Source of the DNA: Agrobacterium vitis
GTDB taxonomy: Bacteria; Pseudomonadota; Alphaproteobacteria; Rhizobiales; Rhizobiaceae
Direction of reading: 5' to 3'
Length of the DNA stretch: 64,000 nucleotides
Assembly: GCF_013337045.2 (NCBI RefSeq)
Contig: NZ_CP118259.1
Span: 2,940,001-3,004,000 of the forward strand
Part shown: in pieces, positions 1-10,088 of the stretch
Layout: each line of letters starts with the position of its first letter
Numbering within the stretch: position 1 is the stretch's first letter
Notes under the pieces: generated by a model
Told to the model about the DNA's origin: nothing
The model's database searches: none
Seen by the model: the letters and a program-made list of their open reading frames with translations, nothing else
Program-made: the position numbers and the translations under genes

Positions 1-234
1 TTTGCTGTGAGGCGGGTTCTAGGCCCACTCCCTCAATATGTCAAAGGGGTTTTTGAAAACTAAATCATTTTTTTAGTAACATATTGATAAATAAGAGAAA
101 TAGCGACAATAAAATCAGGCGGTATCGTTCGCCGCGGCGTTCTAGCCGTGAAATTCGGACATCTGACGGGCAAAACTCCACCAATAGATGTCTTTTCATG
201 GACAGGAGAGCATCCCCTCCCTAAAGTAGCATGG
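1..234. other. Leader region without a gene
   Basis: I see no convincing gene here. The stretch is AT-rich around 50-120. The short open frames in it have no recognisable protein features. It probably carries the promoter of the riboswitch transcript that follows, but I could not pick out a clear -35/-10 pair. Confidence 0.5.
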
Positions 235-425
235 TATCGGTTCTGCAAGTGTCAAAAACGCGCGCGGATGAAAAGGGAATACGGTGAGGACGACCCAAGT
301 AAGGGCCGAAACCGTGGCTGCCCCCGCAACTGTGAACGGCGAGCGATGTCCATCATGCCATTGGCCCCAAGGCCGATAAGGCGGACAAAGCCCAGACCCG
401 TGAGCCAGGAGACCTGCCGATACTC
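235..425 (+). promoter_or_regulatory. Cobalamin (B12) riboswitch
   Basis: The conserved core of the adenosylcobalamin riboswitch is readable in order: AAAAGGGAA near 270, the GCTGCCCCCGCAACTGT block at about 317-333, and the B12 box GCCAGGAGACCTGCC at about 404-418. It ends some 60 nt before the start codon of a CbiM-like transporter gene on the same strand. By family knowledge, cobalamin binding lowers expression of the downstream uptake gene. The outer boundaries are approximate. Confidence 0.95.
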
Positions 426-487
426 ATGCCGCGAAAGCGGTTCTCACCATCCCCGCGCGGAGGGCGCGGAAGAAAGGACTTGATCAC

Positions 488-1141
488 ATGCATATAGAAG
501 TCGGGATTATTGATCCGGTCAGGATAGCGCTTGCCAATGCCGCTGCGCTGTCACTGGTTGCCTCGCAACTGCCTGCACTTTGGCGTCATCCCCTGATGCT
601 CCCTAAGACGGCGCTTGCCGCCGTTGCTTTCTCAATCATGATGCAGGTCTGGCATCTGCCAGTAGGGCCATCGGAATTGCACCTGATCGGTGCGACCACA
701 ATTTATCTTCTCTTCGGCTTTACGCCCGCCATGCTGGGCTTTGCGCTTGGCCTCATATTACAGGCATTTCTATTTGAGCCGGGGGATATTCCTCATCTCG
801 GCGTCAATGCCCTGTCGCTGATGCTGCCGATGATGGTGGTCCATTATACCTTTGGGAAACGTCTTTTCTCCGGCGAAATCGGCAAGCGCTTCAATCTCGC
901 CAGGGTATTGGGACTGGATGCCACCTATTATGCCGGGGTGTCAGCCATGGTCGGTTTCTGGCTGGCTATTTCTAACGACGGGCTTGCGTTTGCCGATTGG
1001 GGACGCTGGGTCATTGCTTATGCACCGGTATTTGCCATTGAGGCATGCATCACATTTACCATCGTACTCGGCATACGGCGGATACGGCACCTTCCCGTCA
1101 CCAGCCAGATCACCGAGATCGACCGTTTGACCTTTGCCTGA
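488..1141 (+). CDS. CbiM-like energy-coupling factor transporter permease
   Basis: This 217-residue integral membrane protein has about six hydrophobic segments. It is related to the CbiM family of cobalt/ECF transporter permeases. The N-terminal MHIEVGI and the repeated patterns AALSLVASQLPALW and HLIGATTIYLLFGFTPAMLG fit that family. The cobalamin riboswitch directly upstream ties it to cobalt or corrinoid supply. No CbiN, CbiQ or CbiO subunit lies beside it, so either the energising module is elsewhere or it works as a solo permease. The substrate (cobalt versus a B12 precursor) is inferred from regulation, not from residues. A hairpin terminator follows at 1167. Confidence 0.85.
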   Translation: MHIEVGIIDPVRIALANAAALSLVASQLPALWRHPLMLPKTALAAVAFSIMMQVWHLPVGPSELHLIGATTIYLLFGFTPAMLGFALGLILQAFLFEPGDIPHLGVNALSLMLPMMVVHYTFGKRLFSGEIGKRFNLARVLGLDATYYAGVSAMVGFWLAISNDGLAFADWGRWVIAYAPVFAIEACITFTIVLGIRRIRHLPVTSQITEIDRLTFA

Positions 1142-1166
1142 GATCAGCGCAGTTTAAGAGAGTGGA

Positions 1167-1200
1167 AAGCGCGCGTGCGATGGCCGCGCGCTTTTTTCTT
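1167..1200 (+). terminator. Rho-independent terminator after the CbiM-like gene
   Basis: A perfect 9-bp stem (AAGCGCGCG with CGCGCGCTT) is followed by a T-rich run. It lies 26 nt after the stop codon and isolates the riboswitch gene from purC. Confidence 0.85.
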
Positions 1201-1356
1201 TGAAAATCCCACCGCGATGGGTTAGGCGCGCTAGGACTGCATCATGGTGAGAGCAGCCGGTTGGAATGTTCATGACGTGTTTGGGCAATAAAATTGACTT
1301 ACTCGCTTGAACCAGATCACCAACGCGAGATGGCAGCGACATAAAGGGGCCAAGCG

Positions 1357-2307
1357 ATGCGCATTTTGAAAGAAGCTTTTTTTCCCGAGCTTCCCAACTA
1401 TTATCGCGGCAAGGTCAGAGAAAATTACGATCTGCCGGATGGCAGCCGTATCATTATATCGACAGATCGTTTGAGCGCTTTCGACCGTATTCTGGCGTGC
1501 ATCCCATATAAAGGTCAGGTCCTGACGCAGACGGCGCGCTACTGGTTTGAACAGACCGCGGATATTTGCCCCAACCATGTCATTGCCTATCCCGATCCTG
1601 CCATTGTCATCGGCAAGCGCCTGACGATCCTCCCCGTGGAAGTGGTGGTGCGCGGCTATCTGGCCGGTACGACCGGAACATCGATCCTGACGCTCTATAA
1701 AAAGGGCCAGCGAACGATGTATGGCATGACATTGCCGGACGGCATGCGTGATAATCAGAAACTGCCGCAGGCGATCATTACGCCGACCAGCAAGGAATTT
1801 GACGGCGGTCACGATGCACCGCTTACACCAGCCGAGATTATCGAAAAGGGCCTGCTGACGCCTGATCAATGGCAGCAGCTTTCCCAATATGCGCTGGCTC
1901 TTTTTGCTCGCGGCCAGCAGAAGGCGGCCGAACGCGGCCTTATTCTCGTCGATACCAAATATGAATTCGGCACGGACGAGGCAGGTAACATCCTTCTGGC
2001 TGATGAAATTCACACGCCAGACAGTAGCCGTTACTGGATTGCTGAAACTTATGAACAGGCTTTCGCCCAGGGAACCCGACCTGCCAGCTTCGACAAGGAC
2101 TTCGTACGGTCCTGGGTGGCGGAACGATGCGATCCGTATAAGGACGATATTCCGGAAATTCCACAGGACCTGGTCGAGGCAACCTCCAAAGTCTATATCC
2201 AGGCCTATGAAGCCATCACAGGATTGACGTTCCAGGCCGATGTTTCCGGTGAAACGCCCTTGGATCGCGTGAAAGCAAACCTCTTCTCCTATCTAGACCG
2301 GCGCTGA
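1357..2307 (+). CDS. purC: Phosphoribosylaminoimidazole-succinocarboxamide synthase
   Basis: SAICAR synthase joins CAIR and aspartate using ATP in purine biosynthesis in the cytoplasm. Both family signatures are present: [15 protein letters not shown] at residues 91-105 and LVDTKYEFG in the C-terminal half. The N-terminal [13 protein letters not shown] and [11 protein letters not shown] match the nucleotide-binding end. At 316 residues it is the long form, against about 240 in the E. coli type. It stands alone, not in a pur operon. Rhizobia often carry a second, shorter purC with purSQL, so this may be one of two copies. ATG start with a weak upstream ribosome site. Confidence 0.95.
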   Translation: MRILKEAFFPELPNYYRGKVRENYDLPDGSRIIISTDRLSAFDRILACIPYKGQVLTQTARYWFEQTADICPNHVIAYPDPAIVIGKRLTILPVEVVVRGYLAGTTGTSILTLYKKGQRTMYGMTLPDGMRDNQKLPQAIITPTSKEFDGGHDAPLTPAEIIEKGLLTPDQWQQLSQYALALFARGQQKAAERGLILVDTKYEFGTDEAGNILLADEIHTPDSSRYWIAETYEQAFAQGTRPASFDKDFVRSWVAERCDPYKDDIPEIPQDLVEATSKVYIQAYEAITGLTFQADVSGETPLDRVKANLFSYLDRR

Positions 2308-2312
2308 CAATC

Positions 2313-2981
2313 ATGACAGCGCCCAAAAGCACTGGCAAGCCCACCGGACGAAGCGCTGGCAAGCGGGAACCGTGCCGTCCGCGCAGGTCACGTCGTCCGG
2401 CGGCCGAAACTCGCCAGGAAATCCTCCGGGCGGCGGAGGAGCTGTTTCGCCAGCGCGGGTACCAACAGGTAGCGATGGCGGATATCGCAGCAGAGCTGGA
2501 AATGTCTCCGGCCAATGTATTCAAGCATTTTCATTCCAAAACCGCGCTGGTCGATGCGATCGCGACAGCCCATCTCGAAAAACTAATGGCCGGGCTCGCT
2601 GACCTGGAACTGCTTCCTTCACCTGAGATGAAATTGCTGCAGATGGCAGAGCAACTCCTGAGCAAACTGCTGCAGGACGTTTGCGACAATCCACACCTAT
2701 TCAAAATGATCGTGCTGACCACCGATCTGGAACTCACCGCCGCCGATCTCTACAGGGAAAAGATTTGCGCCATTTTCGAAAATATCGTCCTTGAAGGCGT
2801 GGCGACGGGCGACTTTTTCGTAAGAGACCCGCGTCATACTGCATCCGTCATTGCCACCGCTTTGGAAGGGGTTATCCATCCACTTTCAATCACGCGGGAA
2901 AAGCCCGAAATTCTCCATATTCGCTGCCGGGATCTGATCGGCCTGGTGACGACCGCACTGCAAAATCCACTTGCAAAGTGA
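2313..2981 (+). CDS. ameR: TetR family repressor, AmeR-like
   Basis: This 222-residue TetR protein has its helix-turn-helix at about residues 33-83 (TRQEILRAAEELFRQRGY, then MSPANVFKHFHSKTALVDAI). The DNA-binding domain and the C-terminal end (LQNPLAK) closely resemble Agrobacterium AmeR, the repressor of the ameABC efflux genes. That resemblance is from memory of the AmeR sequence, not an alignment. It lies 5 nt after purC and 172 nt upstream of the efflux operon on the same strand. The likely role is ligand-relieved repression of the pump. A spaced inverted repeat in the 2982-3153 gap (arms at 3084-3092 and 3124-3132, 8 of 9 pairs) is a possible operator. Confidence 0.8.
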   Translation: MTAPKSTGKPTGRSAGKREPCRPRRSRRPAAETRQEILRAAEELFRQRGYQQVAMADIAAELEMSPANVFKHFHSKTALVDAIATAHLEKLMAGLADLELLPSPEMKLLQMAEQLLSKLLQDVCDNPHLFKMIVLTTDLELTAADLYREKICAIFENIVLEGVATGDFFVRDPRHTASVIATALEGVIHPLSITREKPEILHIRCRDLIGLVTTALQNPLAK

Positions 2982-3153
2982 CGGTTGTTAATTTACGTCA
3001 CGAGATACGCCGTTTGTAGGCAAGCCGTGTCCTGGATGCCATCGCGCAAAAAACATCGGCCGATAGAGCGGTTACGGAATGTTATTGTCTTGTGATCATT
3101 TTCTTTTACTGAAACTGTCAGAACAAGACTATCTCGGAAATTAGGATCTGCGC

Positions 3154-4395
3154 ATGGCCAGACATCTCACCCTGTCATCCATTATTCTCGTGGCGGCGCT
3201 TGCGCTGAGCGGATGCAGCGATGATGGGAAAAAGCAAGCCGGCGGCCCGGGTGGACCAGGGGGCCCAGGGGGCGAGAGACCGCCAAGCCCAGTCAGCGTT
3301 CTCGCGATTAAAAAATCCACCGCACCGCTGACGACCGTCTTGTCGGGCCGAGCAGAAGCATTCCAATCCGCAGACATTCGTCCACGGGTCGGCGGGGTGA
3401 TCAAGGAAATCGCCTTCAAGGAAGGCAACTTCGTCAAGGCTGGCGATCTGCTCTACAAGATCGACGAGGATACCTATAGGGCCTCATTGGACGAAGCCAA
3501 GGCGACCTTGGAAAAGTCCGAGGCGAGCGTACCGGCTGCCGAGGCAAATCTTCAGCGCTATGAGCGTCTGGCCAATACCGGTGCGTCGCAAAAGGAATAT
3601 GAAGACGCCCAAACGACGCTGCTCCAGGCAAAGGCATCCGTGTCTGAATCGCGCGCCTCTCTTCAGACCGCACAGATCAACCTGGATCTGACATCGGTAA
3701 AGGCACCCTTCGATGGCGTCACATCGGCAACCAATTATTCGATCGGCAACGTCGTCACGGCCAGCCAGACAGAATCGTTGATGACCCTGCGGCAGATCGA
3801 TCCGATCTATATCTCCCTGAACGAATCCAGCCTGCATCTCCAGCGTCTGCGCGCCGCCATCGCCGCCAGCAATCTAAAGCGCAACGGCAACAAGGCCGAT
3901 GCCGATGCTGAAACGACCGATATCCGGCTGACGATGGAAGACGGTACTGAATATCCGCATGTCGGCAAGATCGACATGTCCGAAATGGCGGTCAGCACCT
4001 CAACCGGAACAGTGACCATTCGTGCATTGTTCGATAATCCTGACAACCTCATCCTGCCCGGCATGTATGTCCGCGCTACGATCACGGTTGGCGAAGAAGA
4101 CGGTTATCTCATTCCGCAGCGCGCTGCGAGCCGCAATGCCAATGGCGACCTGACCGCCAAATTTGTAAACGCAGAAAATAAAGTTGAAACCCGGACATTC
4201 CGCAGCAGCAAGCTGTCTGGCAACAACTGGCTGGTCAACGACGGCGTCAAGGAAGGGGACCAGTTGATCCTCGATGGCTTCCAGTCGATCACCGACAACG
4301 CCATCGTCAAGCCGGTTCCCTCGGAAATCGATTCGAAGGGCTTCGTTATTGCGCCCGCCGCCGCGAAGACTGCTACGGAAGCACCGAAATCATGA
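3154..4395 (+). CDS. ameA: RND efflux periplasmic adaptor lipoprotein, AmeA-like
   Basis: This is the 413-residue membrane fusion protein of a tripartite RND multidrug pump. A lipoprotein signal ends at LSGC (Cys21), followed by a Gly-Pro-rich linker of about 18 residues. The barrel/lipoyl start (RVGGVIKEIAFKEGNFVKAGD), the alpha-helical hairpin (about residues 105-175) and the second lipoyl half (VKAPFDGVTS) are in the usual AcrA order. It is the first gene of adaptor-pump-channel and sits downstream of an AmeR-like repressor. Confidence 0.9.
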   Translation: MARHLTLSSIILVAALALSGCSDDGKKQAGGPGGPGGPGGERPPSPVSVLAIKKSTAPLTTVLSGRAEAFQSADIRPRVGGVIKEIAFKEGNFVKAGDLLYKIDEDTYRASLDEAKATLEKSEASVPAAEANLQRYERLANTGASQKEYEDAQTTLLQAKASVSESRASLQTAQINLDLTSVKAPFDGVTSATNYSIGNVVTASQTESLMTLRQIDPIYISLNESSLHLQRLRAAIAASNLKRNGNKADADAETTDIRLTMEDGTEYPHVGKIDMSEMAVSTSTGTVTIRALFDNPDNLILPGMYVRATITVGEEDGYLIPQRAASRNANGDLTAKFVNAENKVETRTFRSSKLSGNNWLVNDGVKEGDQLILDGFQSITDNAIVKPVPSEIDSKGFVIAPAAAKTATEAPKS

Positions 4396-4439
4396 TGTCA
4401 AAGGACATCTCCTGCAACATCGTGATCAGGAATTAACTC

Positions 4440-7400
4440 ATGGCAAAATTCTTCATACGGCGACCGATTTTCGCCTGGGTGATCGCGATCGTGATCATGC
4501 TGGGCGGCGGGCTTGCCATCACCAGCCTTTCGATCTCGCAATATCCGGAAATCGCACCACCTTCTGTCCGCATCAGCGCCACCTATACCGGTGCCAGCGC
4601 CGATACCGTGAAGAAAACCGTTACTCAGATCATTGAGGACGGCATGACCGGCCTTGATGGCCTGACATACATGACGTCCTCGTCCACGTCCGGATCTTCA
4701 TCCATTACGCTGACCTTCGACAACAGCATCGATCCGGATATGGCCCAAGTCCAGGTCCAGAACAAACTGCAATTGGTGGAATCACAATTACCGTCCGTGG
4801 TGCAAAATCTCGGCATCGAAGTGACGAAATCGACCTCCAGTATCCTGTTGGTCGGCGCTCTCGTATCCACGGATGGCAAGCGCACATCGGCAGACCTCGG
4901 CGACATCTTTTCAGCTCAGATCGAAGACCAGGTGAAGCGCCTGGAAGGCGTCGGCAATATCAATGCCTTCGGCTCCGCCTTTGCTATGCGCATCTGGCTC
5001 GATCCATTCAAGCTGCGCAAGTTCCAGCTGACGCCAGCCGACGTGACATCGGCCATCGAAGCGCAAAATACCCAGATTTCGGTCGGCTCGGTCGGCGGTC
5101 TTCCTGCCGTGGAAGGACAGCAAATCAACGTCACGATGACAGCTCAGAGCCAGCTGACCACTGTGTCGGACTTTGAGCGGATCATTTTGAAGGTCGATAC
5201 CAGCGGCGCCAATGTTCGTTTGAGCGATGTCGCCCGCGTTGAAATCGGCCAGGAAAGTTACACGTCCACCTCCCGCTCAAACCGGCAGGCTGCCTCCGGC
5301 TTCGCGGTCAACCTTGCGACGGGCGCGAACGCACTCGATACCGCTTCGCGTGTCAAGGCGAAACTGGCGCAGATTGCACCCGCCTTGCCGAAAAATGTCA
5401 GCGTCATCTACCCATATGACACAACGCCGTTTGTGTCCTTGTCGATCGAAAAGGTCGTTCATACGCTGATCGAAGCCATTGTGCTGGTGTTCTTCGTATT
5501 GTTGATCTTCCTGCAGAATCTGCGGGCGACATTCATTCCGATGATTGCCGTGCCCGTCGTGCTGCTTGGAACCTTCGGCATCTTGGCGCTGACGGGATAT
5601 TCAATCAACACGCTGACCATGTTTGCCATGGTGCTTGCCATCGGTCTTCTCGTTGATGACGCTATCGTCGTCGTTGAAAATGTCGAGCGCATCATGTCCG
5701 AGGAGGGCCTTCCTCCCCTGGAGGCGACCCAGAAATCCATGGGTGAAATCACTGGCGCCATCGTCGGCATCGCCCTGGTGTTGACGGCCGTGTTTGTTCC
5801 CATGGCATTTTTCGGTGGCTCGACCGGTATTATCTATCGTCAGTTTTCGGTCACCATCATCTCGGCAATGCTGCTTTCTGCGGTTGTCGCTATCGTTCTG
5901 ACACCTGCGCTTTGCGCGACGATACTGAAACCGATCGACAAGAGTCATAAGAAGACCACCGGTCCAGCCGCATGGTTCAATCGCAATTTCGACCGCACGA
6001 CCAATGGCTACGTCTGGTCCATTGGTCACCTGCTAAGGCGCCCGCTTCGGCTTCTTTTGATATTCGCTGTCCTGGTCGGCGGTTGCGCCTGGCTGTTCCT
6101 GCGCCTGCCCTCTTCCTTCCTGCCACAGGAAGACCAGGGCGTGCTGATGACGATCGTCCAGCTGCCGAATGGCTCGACCTCGGCACAGACGGGCGAAGTG
6201 ATGAAAAAAGTCGAGGATTATCTTCTCGACAAGGAATCCAGCGTTGTCGACTCGGTTTTCGCCGTCAATGGTTTCAGCTTCAACGGAAGTGGCCAGAACT
6301 ATGGCCTGGTTTTCGCTAAGCTGAAGGATTTCGATCTGCGCAAAGAGCCGAATATGGCCGCTGGTGCCATCGTTCAACGAGCGATGGGTTATTTCATGAC
6401 CATTCGTGAAGCGCAGGTCTTTCCAATCCTGCCACCGGCCATTCAGGGCATGGGTAACTCCAGTGGTTTTTCCTTGTATCTCGTCGATAACGGGAACCAC
6501 GGCTCTGAAGCACTGTCTATTGCCGCCAAACAGCTGCTGGCGCAGGCCAATAGCAGCGGCATTATCACGGCCATGCGTCCGAACGACCGCGATGAGGAAA
6601 GTCAGGTCAAGCTTATCCTCGACCAGGAAAAGCTCAGCGCCATGGGCGTGACAATTTCTGACGCAAACTCCATGCTGACGACGATTTTCGCTGGCACCAA
6701 TGTCAATGACTTCACGCTGAACAACAAGATCAAGAAGGTCTACGTACAGGCCGATGCGCCCTATCGTATGCAGGCCGAGGACATAAAGTATTGGGATGCC
6801 CGCAATTCGAGCAATGAGATGGTCCCCTTCTCATCGTTCACGGATGCAAAATGGGTTAACGGGCTTCCCTCTATTTCCGCTTTCAACGCCGTCACAGCCT
6901 TCTCCCTTGACGGTTCGGCGGCACCCGGCGTCAGCTCCGGCGATGCCATGAACGAAGTGGAGCGGCTGGTGTCGAAAATGGACGGTGGCTACACCGTCGC
7001 CTGGCAGGGCATTTCCTATCAGGAAAGATTATCGGGATCGCAGGCGCCTCTGCTCTACGCCTTGTCGGTTTTGATCGTCTTCCTGTGCCTCTCGGCATTG
7101 TATGAAAGCTGGTCAATCCCCTTCTCGGTCATCATGGCCGTGCCAATCGGCATTCTCGGCGCCGTCGCCGCGGCAACCTTGATGGGGCAGGACAACGACG
7201 TCTACTTCAAGGTCGGGCTGCTCACCACGATAGGCCTGGCGGCAAAGAACGCCATTCTGATCGTCGAGTTTGCCAAGGAGCGGCAGGAACACGGATTGAG
7301 CCTGATGGATGCGACCCTGGAGGCGGCAAGACTTCGTCTTCGGCCGATCATCATGACATCGCTCGCCTTCATTCTCGGTGTTGTTCCGCTGGCAATCGCC

Positions 7401-7574
7401 ACTGGCGCGGGCTCTGCCGCGCAGAATGCAATCGGCATCGGCGTACTCGGTGGTATGCTTTCTGCAACACTGCTGGGAATTTTCTTTGTTCCATCCTTTT
7501 TTGTTATTGTCAGACGCGCTTCAAACCGTGCAAAAGCCAAAGAAGAGCTGTTACAAGCTGAGCAGAAACGATAG
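4440..7574 (+). CDS. ameB: RND multidrug efflux pump, AmeB-like
   Basis: This 1044-residue inner-membrane HAE1-family pump has the full AcrB/MexB length. It begins MAKFFIRRPIFAWVIAI, which is typical of the family. TM4 carries the proton-relay Asp pair (IGLLVDDAIVVVEN, around residue 405). The two large periplasmic loops and the second TM bundle (GLLTTIGLAAKNAILIVEFA) are intact. It exports amphiphilic drugs using the proton gradient, together with the adaptor before it and the channel after it. Plant-derived compounds are the usual substrates suggested in Agrobacterium, but the sequence does not show specificity. Confidence 0.93.
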   Translation: MAKFFIRRPIFAWVIAIVIMLGGGLAITSLSISQYPEIAPPSVRISATYTGASADTVKKTVTQIIEDGMTGLDGLTYMTSSSTSGSSSITLTFDNSIDPDMAQVQVQNKLQLVESQLPSVVQNLGIEVTKSTSSILLVGALVSTDGKRTSADLGDIFSAQIEDQVKRLEGVGNINAFGSAFAMRIWLDPFKLRKFQLTPADVTSAIEAQNTQISVGSVGGLPAVEGQQINVTMTAQSQLTTVSDFERIILKVDTSGANVRLSDVARVEIGQESYTSTSRSNRQAASGFAVNLATGANALDTASRVKAKLAQIAPALPKNVSVIYPYDTTPFVSLSIEKVVHTLIEAIVLVFFVLLIFLQNLRATFIPMIAVPVVLLGTFGILALTGYSINTLTMFAMVLAIGLLVDDAIVVVENVERIMSEEGLPPLEATQKSMGEITGAIVGIALVLTAVFVPMAFFGGSTGIIYRQFSVTIISAMLLSAVVAIVLTPALCATILKPIDKSHKKTTGPAAWFNRNFDRTTNGYVWSIGHLLRRPLRLLLIFAVLVGGCAWLFLRLPSSFLPQEDQGVLMTIVQLPNGSTSAQTGEVMKKVEDYLLDKESSVVDSVFAVNGFSFNGSGQNYGLVFAKLKDFDLRKEPNMAAGAIVQRAMGYFMTIREAQVFPILPPAIQGMGNSSGFSLYLVDNGNHGSEALSIAAKQLLAQANSSGIITAMRPNDRDEESQVKLILDQEKLSAMGVTISDANSMLTTIFAGTNVNDFTLNNKIKKVYVQADAPYRMQAEDIKYWDARNSSNEMVPFSSFTDAKWVNGLPSISAFNAVTAFSLDGSAAPGVSSGDAMNEVERLVSKMDGGYTVAWQGISYQERLSGSQAPLLYALSVLIVFLCLSALYESWSIPFSVIMAVPIGILGAVAAATLMGQDNDVYFKVGLLTTIGLAAKNAILIVEFAKERQEHGLSLMDATLEAARLRLRPIIMTSLAFILGVVPLAIATGAGSAAQNAIGIGVLGGMLSATLLGIFFVPSFFVIVRRASNRAKAKEELLQAEQKR

Positions 7575-7588
7575 GTTAAAAAACAGTT

Positions 7589-7612
7589 GCCGCGCTCCAA
7601 AAAAAGCGCGGC
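7589..7612 (+). terminator. Intra-operon hairpin between pump and channel genes
   Basis: A perfect 8-bp stem (GCCGCGCT with AGCGCGGC) and an A-rich 8-nt loop are followed by only a short T run (ATTTTC). It lies between ameB-like and ameC-like and may attenuate or stabilise the transcript rather than end it. Confidence 0.5.
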
Positions 7613-7685
7613 ATTTTCGAGATTGTGGCGGTCGCGGCCCATTGCTTGCTCGGCGCGCCTTCGGATTGAAACAGGGATAGAATAG

Positions 7686-9137
7686 ATGGTCTCCGTACGC
7701 TTAGCTGCGCCCTTTGCAATGCTGCTTCTGTCAGGTTGCGTGATGGGTCCCGAGCACAGCCCGCCACAAACAGCACTTCCTGCCAAGTTTACAGAAGGCG
7801 GGACCAAATCTGCGCAGGACACAACCACTGTTCAGTGGTGGACTGCGTTCAACGATGCGCGCCTCAACACGCTGATCAACCAGGGTGTCAACCAGAATCT
7901 CGATGTTCTGCAGGCACTGGAGCGGATCGAACAGGCGCGCGCGACAGTCGTCACCTCATCTGCCGGCGGCCTACCAAGCCTGACGGGCACGGCAAGCGAA
8001 AGCGGCAGCCAGACCAATGGCGGCTATAATTCTCAGCCCCGCGCTTGGGAATCCAAAGGCGAGCTTTCCGCGTCCTGGCTTCTCGATCTCTGGGGTCAAT
8101 ACCGCCGCGCCAAGCAGAGCGCTACGGCGTCGCTTGATGCTGCCTATGCCAGCGTCGATACGTCTCGCCTGACCTATCTCTCCGATCTGGCGACAGCCTA
8201 TATCGATGCCCGCTACTATCAGGCTCGAATCGCAATCGCCAACGAAGCCGTCAAGTCTCGTCGCGAAACTCTGGCGCTGACCAAGCTCCAGCTTGAGGCC
8301 GGTGCTGCTTCGCGCCTCGACGTCGTGCAGTCCGAAGGTCTGGTCAACTCGCAGCTGGCGGATATTCCCGGCTTTGAAGCCAACTTCTATAGCAATGCCT
8401 ATCATATCTCGACGCTCCTTGGCCTTCCGGCCTCGACGCTCATCAACGATCTGAAGAAGCATGCTCCTCAGCCGGTTGCCCGTCGTGTGGTTCTGTCGGG
8501 AATTCCGGCCGACCTGATCCGCAACCGTCCTGACATTCGCAAGGCAGAACGCGATCTGGCCGCTGCCGTCTATGACATTGGCAATGCGCAGGCGCAGTTG
8601 TTGCCTTCGATCACGCTCAGTGGTTCGATTTCGCCGTCCTATGTTCATTCGAACACCCATGGCACAGCCAATACCTGGTCCTTCGGTCCATCGCTCAGTC
8701 TGCCTATTTTCGATGGCGGTACATTGCGCGCCAATGTCAAGAACGCCCAGTCGGTCGCTCGTGAAAAATACCTGGCCTGGAAGCAGACTGTGCTGAACGG
8801 CGTCGAAGACGTTGAAAGCGCGCTTGCTGCCTATAACCGCGATGCTCGCGCCGTTGCAGCCAATCGCGCCTATGTAAAGTCCTATAAGGAAGCGCTCGAA
8901 CTTTCGACCGCATCCTATAAGGACGGTGCTTCGTCCCTGCTCGACGTCTTGGATGCGCAGCGTGAGTTGACCACCGCTCAGGCCAGCCTTGCCGAGTCGA
9001 TCCAGCAAATGGCCAATGACTATGTGACACTGAATGTGGCCATTGGCGGCGGCTATAATTTCAATGGCAAGGCCCAGGCTATTGAAGCCACCGTCAAGCC
9101 TGCGGATATCCCGCCCGCACTTGCCAAAGCCAAGTAA
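7686..9137 (+). CDS. ameC: Outer-membrane efflux channel lipoprotein, NodT/OprM type (AmeC-like)
   Basis: This 483-residue TolC-family channel has a lipoprotein signal ending LSGC (Cys18). Two repeats of the outer-membrane efflux domain follow, including the family's Q-W-W-T region near the start (VQWWTAFNDARLNTLI). The RPDIRKAERDLAAAVYDIGNAQAQLLPSI segment recurs in OprM proteins. It completes the tripartite pump with the two upstream genes. It is 111 nt downstream of the pump gene, which is longer than typical, and has a hairpin between. A strong terminator follows. Confidence 0.9.
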   Translation: MVSVRLAAPFAMLLLSGCVMGPEHSPPQTALPAKFTEGGTKSAQDTTTVQWWTAFNDARLNTLINQGVNQNLDVLQALERIEQARATVVTSSAGGLPSLTGTASESGSQTNGGYNSQPRAWESKGELSASWLLDLWGQYRRAKQSATASLDAAYASVDTSRLTYLSDLATAYIDARYYQARIAIANEAVKSRRETLALTKLQLEAGAASRLDVVQSEGLVNSQLADIPGFEANFYSNAYHISTLLGLPASTLINDLKKHAPQPVARRVVLSGIPADLIRNRPDIRKAERDLAAAVYDIGNAQAQLLPSITLSGSISPSYVHSNTHGTANTWSFGPSLSLPIFDGGTLRANVKNAQSVAREKYLAWKQTVLNGVEDVESALAAYNRDARAVAANRAYVKSYKEALELSTASYKDGASSLLDVLDAQRELTTAQASLAESIQQMANDYVTLNVAIGGGYNFNGKAQAIEATVKPADIPPALAKAK

Positions 9138-9156
9138 GCATCAGACTTTTCATGCA

Positions 9157-9190
9157 AACGCCCGGCGATCCTGATCGCCGGGCGTTTTTT
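9157..9190 (+). terminator. Terminator of the efflux operon
   Basis: AACGCCCGGCGAT and ATCGCCGGGCGTT form a stem of about 13 bp with a 4-nt loop, followed by T6. It sits 20 nt after the channel gene. Confidence 0.9.
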
Positions 9191-9268
9191 ATTGATGGTC
9201 ACTTTGTTTGCATTGCGTATTGCCGACAGCACCGAATGCAAGCGTCTTTAAAATTGCCGCATAATAGC

Positions 9269-9302
9269 AAAAAGCCCGGCTCGCAAAGGAGACCGGGCTT
9301 TT
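9269..9302 (-). terminator. Terminator of efp (works on both strands)
   Basis: AAAAGCCCGG and CCGGGCTTTT form a stem of about 10 bp with A and T runs on both sides. It lies 55 nt beyond the efp stop on the minus strand. Confidence 0.85.
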
Positions 9303-9356
9303 CATTAATCAAACATCAGGCAGAAACGACAGGTCGAAGTGCCGGAGCGTTGGACA

Positions 9357-9926
9357 TCAGTCCTTGGCACGCTCAACATAGGAATTGTCTTCAGTGGCAA
9401 TCACCACGCGGGTTCCGGCATTGATATGCGGCGGTACCAGGGTGCGGATGCCGTTGGAAAGCATCGCAGGCTTATAAGACGAGGATGCCGTCTGGCCTTT
9501 GACGACCGGTTCGGTCTCCATGATTTCCAGCGTCACATGGCGCGGCAGGTCAAGCGCCAGCGCAACACCTTCATACATGGAAATAACGCAGGTCATGCCT
9601 TCCTGGAGATAGGCCTTCTGGTCACCCATGGTATCGACATCAACGACGATCTGGTCGTAGTTTTCCGGATTCATGAAGTGGAAGCCTTCACCATCCTCGT
9701 AGAGGAACTGGTGGTTGACGTCTTCGACGAAAGCGCGCTCCACCTGCTCGGTCGTGCGCCAGCGTTCGGACACTTTCACACCGTCAACGATGCGGCGCAT
9801 GTCGATCTGGGTCACCGGCGTGCCTTTGCCGGGATGGAAGTTTTGCGCGGTAAGCACGACATAGAGCTTGCCGTCGACTTCGAGAACATTGCCCTTGCGG
9901 ACCGAAGAGGCGATGACCTTGACCAT
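9357..9926 (-). CDS. efp: Elongation factor P
   Basis: EF-P binds the ribosome between the P and E sites and relieves stalling on polyproline. The protein is 189 residues: KOW-like domain I, then two OB domains. The modification loop is HPGKG with the acceptor at Lys34, as in EF-P proteins carrying beta-lysine. The open frame extends upstream on the minus strand, but [13 protein letters not shown] is the family start, so I place the start codon at 9926-9924. It is divergent from epmA, 162 nt away, whose product modifies it. Confidence 0.95.
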   Translation of the reverse strand: MVKVIASSVRKGNVLEVDGKLYVVLTAQNFHPGKGTPVTQIDMRRIVDGVKVSERWRTTEQVERAFVEDVNHQFLYEDGEGFHFMNPENYDQIVVDVDTMGDQKAYLQEGMTCVISMYEGVALALDLPRHVTLEIMETEPVVKGQTASSSYKPAMLSNGIRTLVPPHINAGTRVVIATEDNSYVERAKD

Positions 9927-10088
9927 TCGGAATTCCTTGTATCTCTCAAACACACATCGTAAAGGACGACCCGGCGCCCCTTTGACATGCTGTGACGTTG
10001 CATGGGGCGCACCTAACCCAAATTTGCCGAAATAGCCAGCCCGTGTTGCAGCCGAATTGCCGGCCAAGGACGAAAGATTAAGAGTGCA

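Noticed and set aside
1270..2013. 247-codon minus-strand frame opposite purC
   Set aside because: It is the complement of purC codons; purC is certain and the antisense protein has no recognisable features.
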